From positions 248,001-312,000 of the forward strand of contig NZ_AQXQ01000012.1 of the NCBI RefSeq assembly GCF_000376865.1: a stretch of DNA of 64,000 nt, given 5' to 3'. Position numbers and translations under genes: made by a program. How positions within the stretch are numbered: position 1 is the first letter of the stretch; the number at the start of each line of letters is the position of its first letter. Under the pieces are notes generated by a model that made no database searches, was not told the origin of the DNA, and saw nothing but the letters and a program-made list of their open reading frames with translations. Shown one piece after another: positions 61,136-64,000 of the stretch. The DNA is from Thioalkalivibrio sp. ALJ7. GTDB taxonomy: Bacteria > Pseudomonadota > Gammaproteobacteria > Ectothiorhodospirales > Ectothiorhodospiraceae.

Positions 61136-62632
61136 TCAGTCCCCGGTCTCGAACCACGGGGCGCGTGCCGTCATGATCAGCGCCGACGCCTGCTCCGTAT
61201 CCAGCCCGGTCATCTCGACCACATCGTCGGATGCCTGCTCCGCCAAATCTTCCATGGTGCAAACACCATGCGACGCCAGCGTGTTCGCCAGCGCCTCGGT
61301 CATGCCATCCATGCCCAGAAGATCCTCGGCGGGCTCGAAACCCTCGCGACCATCCTCGGCCGCGATCGCCTTGGTCAGGAGTGCGTCGCTCGCGCGGTTA
61401 CGCAGCTCCGCGACCATATCCTCGTCGAATTCTTCAATCGCCAGCAGCTCGGCCTCTTCTACGTAGGCCACCTCATCCAGGGTGGTAAAGCCTTCCTGCA
61501 CCAGGATGCTCGCGACTTCCTCGTCGACGTCCAGGGCCCCCATGAAGAACGTGACCAACTGCTGGGCCTCGGCCTCGCTCTTCTCGGCCGCCTGTTCCTC
61601 GGTCATCACGTTCAGCTCCCACCCAGTCAGCTGGGAGGCCAGACGGATGTTCTGACCACCACGACCGATGGCCAGGGAAAGCTTGTCTTCCTCGACCGCG
61701 ATGTCCATCGACTGCTTGTCCTCATCGACCACGATCGACAGGACTTCCGCAGGCGACATCGCGTTGATCACAAACTGGGCCGGGTTCTCGTCCCAGACGA
61801 TGATGTCGATACGCTCACCAGCCAACTCGTTGGAGACTGACTGCACGCGGGAACCGCGCATGCCGACACAGGCGCCCACCGGGTCCAGTCGCGGATCGTT
61901 GGACCGCACCGCGATCTTGGCGCGCATGCCCGGGTCACGGGCCGCACCCATGATATCGATGATGTTCTGTCCGACCTCCGGCACCTCGAGCTTGAACAGC
62001 TCCATCAGGAACTCCGGAGCGGTCCGGCTGAGGATCAGTTGCGGGCCACGGGCCTCGGGGCGGATCTCCTTCAGGAAACCGCGCAGGCGGTCATTAGTGC
62101 GCACGGTCTCGCGCGGGATCATGTGTTCCCGCGGAATCAAGGCCTCGGCGTTGCTCCCGAGATCCACGTAGGTCCCATTACGGTCGGTGCGCTTGACGAT
62201 TCCCATCACCAGCGTACCCACGCGATCCTGGTATTCCGCGACCACCTTCGCGCGCTCGGCCTCGCGCACCTTCTGCACGATGACCTGCTTCGCGGTCTGC
62301 GCCGCGATGCGACCGAAGTCCACGGCCTCGACCGATTCTTCGATCACGTCGCCGATCTGGGCATCCGGATTCTTCTGCTGGGCATAGGACAGCAGGATCT
62401 GGTACTCCGGGGACTCGAACTCCGGGTCCTCGTCGTCCACCACGGTCCAGCGACGGAAGGCTTCGTAGTCGCCCTCCTCGCGATCGATGCTTACGCGGAC
62501 GTCCATCTTGCCGCCGTGGTACTTGCGGGTCGCCATTGCCAGGGCCGATTCCAGGGCGTCGAAGATAATGTCCTTCTCAACGCCCTTCTCGTTCGCCACG
62601 GCATCCGCGACCAGCAGGATCTCCTTGTTCAT
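61136..62632 (-). CDS. nusA: Transcription termination/antitermination factor NusA
   Basis: A 498-aa factor with the N-terminal RNAP-binding domain (EILLVADAVANEKGVEKDII), S1, two KH domains (GACVGMRGSRVQSVSNELAG) and two C-terminal acidic repeats (DLAEQASDDVVEMTGLDTEQ). It regulates pausing and termination. It is second in the operon, and a leader terminator upstream of rimP may respond to NusA, as suggested for E. coli. Confidence 0.98.
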   Translation of the reverse strand: MNKEILLVADAVANEKGVEKDIIFDALESALAMATRKYHGGKMDVRVSIDREEGDYEAFRRWTVVDDEDPEFESPEYQILLSYAQQKNPDAQIGDVIEESVEAVDFGRIAAQTAKQVIVQKVREAERAKVVAEYQDRVGTLVMGIVKRTDRNGTYVDLGSNAEALIPREHMIPRETVRTNDRLRGFLKEIRPEARGPQLILSRTAPEFLMELFKLEVPEVGQNIIDIMGAARDPGMRAKIAVRSNDPRLDPVGACVGMRGSRVQSVSNELAGERIDIIVWDENPAQFVINAMSPAEVLSIVVDEDKQSMDIAVEEDKLSLAIGRGGQNIRLASQLTGWELNVMTEEQAAEKSEAEAQQLVTFFMGALDVDEEVASILVQEGFTTLDEVAYVEEAELLAIEEFDEDMVAELRNRASDALLTKAIAAEDGREGFEPAEDLLGMDGMTEALANTLASHGVCTMEDLAEQASDDVVEMTGLDTEQASALIMTARAPWFETGD

Positions 62633-62707
62633 GTCTTGCCTCTCCGCACTCGACAGTCGCCTGCCGATTCAACAAAAGCGTAGCCGCGCCCTCGACGACA
62701 ACCGGGT

Positions 62708-63163
62708 CTACAGTTGTTCCAGGACACGCGCGTTGTGGATCGCGGCCAGCGGCAGCTCGTAGGCCATGCCGTCCACTTCCACCTCGATCATGGATTCGTC
62801 CACCGTCAGCAGCACACCCCGGAAATTGCGCCGGTCGTGCTCCGGCCAGGTCAGGCGCACCTTCACCGCATGCCCGATGTACTGCCGGAATTGCTTGGGG
62901 GTAAACAGGGGGCGTTCCACCCCCGGGCTGGATACTTCCAGGGTGTAATTGCCTTTCAGGGTCTGCTCGACCTCGATGACGGCGCCGACCTGATCACTGA
63001 CCCGCGCGCAATCGTCCACCGTGACGCCATTCGGGCCATCGATATAGATACGCACAACGGGCGGCTTGGAACCGGCGTGATACTCCAGTCCCCACAGTTG
63101 CATGCCCTCCCCCTCAACCACGGGGGTTAACAGCGTTTTCAGTTGTTCAGCCTTTTGCGACAA
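62708..63163 (-). CDS. rimP: Ribosome maturation factor RimP
   Basis: A 151-aa 30S assembly factor: LKTLLTPVVEGEGMQLWGLE, VVRIYIDGPNGVTVDDCARV and YTLEVSSPGVERPLFTPKQF. The start is uncertain. A TTG at 63163 gives the usual length (SQKAEQLKTLL); the frame is open back to 63331, through the leader terminator, which argues against the long form. Confidence 0.93.
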   Translation of the reverse strand: MSQKAEQLKTLLTPVVEGEGMQLWGLEYHAGSKPPVVRIYIDGPNGVTVDDCARVSDQVGAVIEVEQTLKGNYTLEVSSPGVERPLFTPKQFRQYIGHAVKVRLTWPEHDRRNFRGVLLTVDESMIEVEVDGMAYELPLAAIHNARVLEQL

Positions 63164-63208
63164 GGGCGTCTCGATCGACTCCGTCCCGATTGGCCGGGAC
63201 CCGGAAAC

Positions 63209-63231
63209 AAAAAAAGGGCGCCGAACGCCCC
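63209..63231 (-). terminator. Leader terminator upstream of rimP
   Basis: The minus strand reads GGGGCGTTCGGCGCCC followed by seven T. It lies 46 nt before the rimP start and downstream of the tRNA terminator, so it can attenuate the rimP-nusA-infB operon. Confidence 0.75.
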
Positions 63232-63253
63232 TCGTACACCTCTCACGATGACA

Positions 63254-63272
63254 GCAGTGAACCTTCCACTGC
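63254..63272 (-). promoter_or_regulatory. Structured leader hairpin before rimP
   Basis: GCAGTG-aaccttc-CACTGC is a perfect 6-bp stem between the tRNA terminator and the leader terminator. An 8-bp inverted pair, TTAAGGAC (63294-63301) with GTCCTTAA (63343-63350), flanks the rest of this interval. These could form alternative structures that control the leader terminator. Confidence 0.4.
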
Positions 63273-63351
63273 GAGGCGCGCGGGAGCGCGGCCTTAAGGA
63301 CTGCGAGCCGGCCGCGAGAAGTTGCGGCCAAAGACCCTGTCGGTCCTTAAC

Positions 63352-63372
63352 AAAAAGGCCCCGTATGGGGCC
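63352..63372 (-). terminator. Terminator after the tRNA gene
   Basis: The minus strand reads GGCCCCATACGGGGCC and then TTTTT, a classic intrinsic terminator 12 bp after the tRNA 3' end. Confidence 0.85.
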
Positions 63373-63383
63373 TCTCTGACAAT

Positions 63384-63460
63384 TGGTAGCGGGGGCAGGA
63401 TTTGAACCTGCGACCTTCGGGTTATGAGCCCGACGAGCTGCCAGACTGCTCCACCCCGCA
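63384..63460 (-). tRNA. Initiator tRNA-Met (CAU), CCA encoded
   Basis: A 77-nt cloverleaf. The anticodon loop is CTCATAA within a stem with three consecutive G:C pairs (CGGG...CCCG), the mark of initiator tRNA. The first acceptor pair is unpaired, as initiators need; here it is T1 opposite T72 (5' TGCGGGG, 3' CCCCGCT-A-CCA) and not the usual C1-A72. The T stem is GCAGG/CCTGC. It leads the rimP-nusA-infB block as metY does in E. coli. Confidence 0.95.
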
Positions 63461-63520
63461 TCCGAGACGCAGAACTATAGCAAAGCGGGCACCGCCCCCG
63501 CAAGGATTATTGTCGATATT

Positions 63521-63862
63521 TTACCGGGTCCGGCGCTGGCCGGAGCGCAGATGCGGGCGCAGGTCATAGCGCCAGATGTAACCCGGCAGGGCAAACATCG
63601 CGAATAGCGACAGGGTGATCACGTAGAACTCCCAACCCTGGGTGTGAATACCACCCGTGGCCTGATACTCCAGACCCTTGCCGATCAGCCCGATCAGGAA
63701 GTACAGCACCAGCCATTCGCCGATGCGGGTCCACGGACCCTTGGTCTCTTCCGGCAGGACCATCAGGCCGATGCGTTCGCTGAGCCAGGGCAGATTTGCG
63801 CTGATGAAAGCGACAACCACAAAGCCCCATACCAATACTTCAAATGGAATCCACTGTGTCAC
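63521..63862 (-). CDS. DUF2818 membrane protein following nuoN
   Basis: A 113-aa protein with three hydrophobic segments (EVLVWGFVVVAFISANLPWL, EWLVLYFLIGLIGKGLEY, FYVITLSLFAMFALPGYIWR), the DUF2818 pattern often found right after the nuo operon. It starts with GTG three bases after the nuoN stop, so it is co-translated with complex I genes. The role may be in complex I assembly or stability; this is inference. Confidence 0.88.
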   Translation of the reverse strand: MTQWIPFEVLVWGFVVVAFISANLPWLSERIGLMVLPEETKGPWTRIGEWLVLYFLIGLIGKGLEYQATGGIHTQGWEFYVITLSLFAMFALPGYIWRYDLRPHLRSGQRRTR

Positions 63863-63865
63863 GAG

Positions 63866-64000
63866 TTACCCGATAATTGCGTAGTGGGTGAGAGACAGCA
63901 GCAGCCCCGGGAAAATTCCCAACAGCAGTACCGCAAGCCCATTGATGCTGAGCGCCGTGGCCAGGGCGCCGCTCGGCTGCACCGGCTCCTCGGCCCCTTC
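63866..64000 (-). CDS. nuoN: NADH-quinone oxidoreductase subunit N, C-terminal end
   Basis: The right edge of the window encodes, on the minus strand, a frame ending GLAVLLLGIFPGLLLSLTHY followed by AIIG and a TAA stop. This is the typical last helix of NuoN, a proton-pumping membrane subunit of complex I. Only about 44 codons are visible. Confidence 0.8.
   Translation of the reverse strand, partial: EGAEEPVQPSGALATALSINGLAVLLLGIFPGLLLSLTHYAIIG

Noticed and set aside
59032-61176. 714-codon plus-strand frame opposite infB
   Set aside because: It arises from the biased IF-2 linker codons; infB is certain on the other strand.

Overview
The window is GC-rich, densely coding gammaproteobacterial chromosome. 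The gene set points to a chemolithotrophic sulfur oxidiser, probably Ectothiorhodospiraceae and Thioalkalivibrio-like: flavocytochrome c sulfide dehydrogenase (FccAB), two secreted DsrE-family proteins, three rhodanese-domain proteins, an ethylbenzene-dehydrogenase-type haem protein, a lone microcompartment shell protein, and many acidic periplasmic proteins. The taxon is inferred from gene content only.

Layout. 1-1.9 kb: lower-GC accessory stretch with a PIN-like gene cut by the window edge and an Abi_C gene. 2.1-3.9 kb: a PCu(A)C copper chaperone preceded by a near-consensus sigma-54 promoter, divergent from a receiver-less sigma-54 activator. 4.3-5.9 kb: fccAB. 6.2-14.1 kb: pyruvate kinase, an ammonium-transporter/PAS/GGDEF/EAL fusion with a candidate sigma-54/NtrC control region, and a Mn-type (yybP-ykoY) riboswitch driving a GDT1/MneA-like exporter. 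The 3' ends of pyk and of the exporter gene are each duplicated beside copies of a 121-bp palindromic element. 14.1-25 kb: Sel1 protein, an S9 peptidase gene split by an amber codon, rhodanese, alternative oxidase, a headless MCP, an EB_dh-like protein, MscL and a DrrAB-type ABC exporter. 25-38 kb: c-di-GMP and periplasmic thiol/sulfur chemistry, with GAF-GGDEF, a TetR-DsrE-DsrE operon, a rhodanese-MBL protein, a membrane GGDEF, two TlpA fusions, H-NOX overlapping GAF-GGDEF-EAL, a rhodanese, and a 318-bp MITE with 33-bp perfect terminal repeats. 38-45 kb: NUDIX and BMC genes, then GNAT-C39 peptidase, RimK-like ATP-grasp, a Gcr-type membrane protein and a lipoprotein lipase. 45-53 kb: small enzymes, secreted phosphatases, and an Anbu, alpha-E and ATP-grasp cluster without its usual transglutaminase. 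54-63.5 kb: the conserved tRNA-fMet, rimP, nusA, infB, rbfA, truB, rpsO, pnp block, all on the minus strand. The right edge holds a DUF2818 gene and the nuoN tail.

Themes. Four c-di-GMP enzymes have four different inputs: ammonium (Amt), NO or O2 (H-NOX with GAF), a soluble GAF, and a multi-TM sensor. Redox chemistry of sulfur and copper recurs in the periplasmic genes. Short palindromic elements have reshaped several gene ends. Starts were chosen from Shine-Dalgarno position and family N-termini. Nothing was searched against a database.
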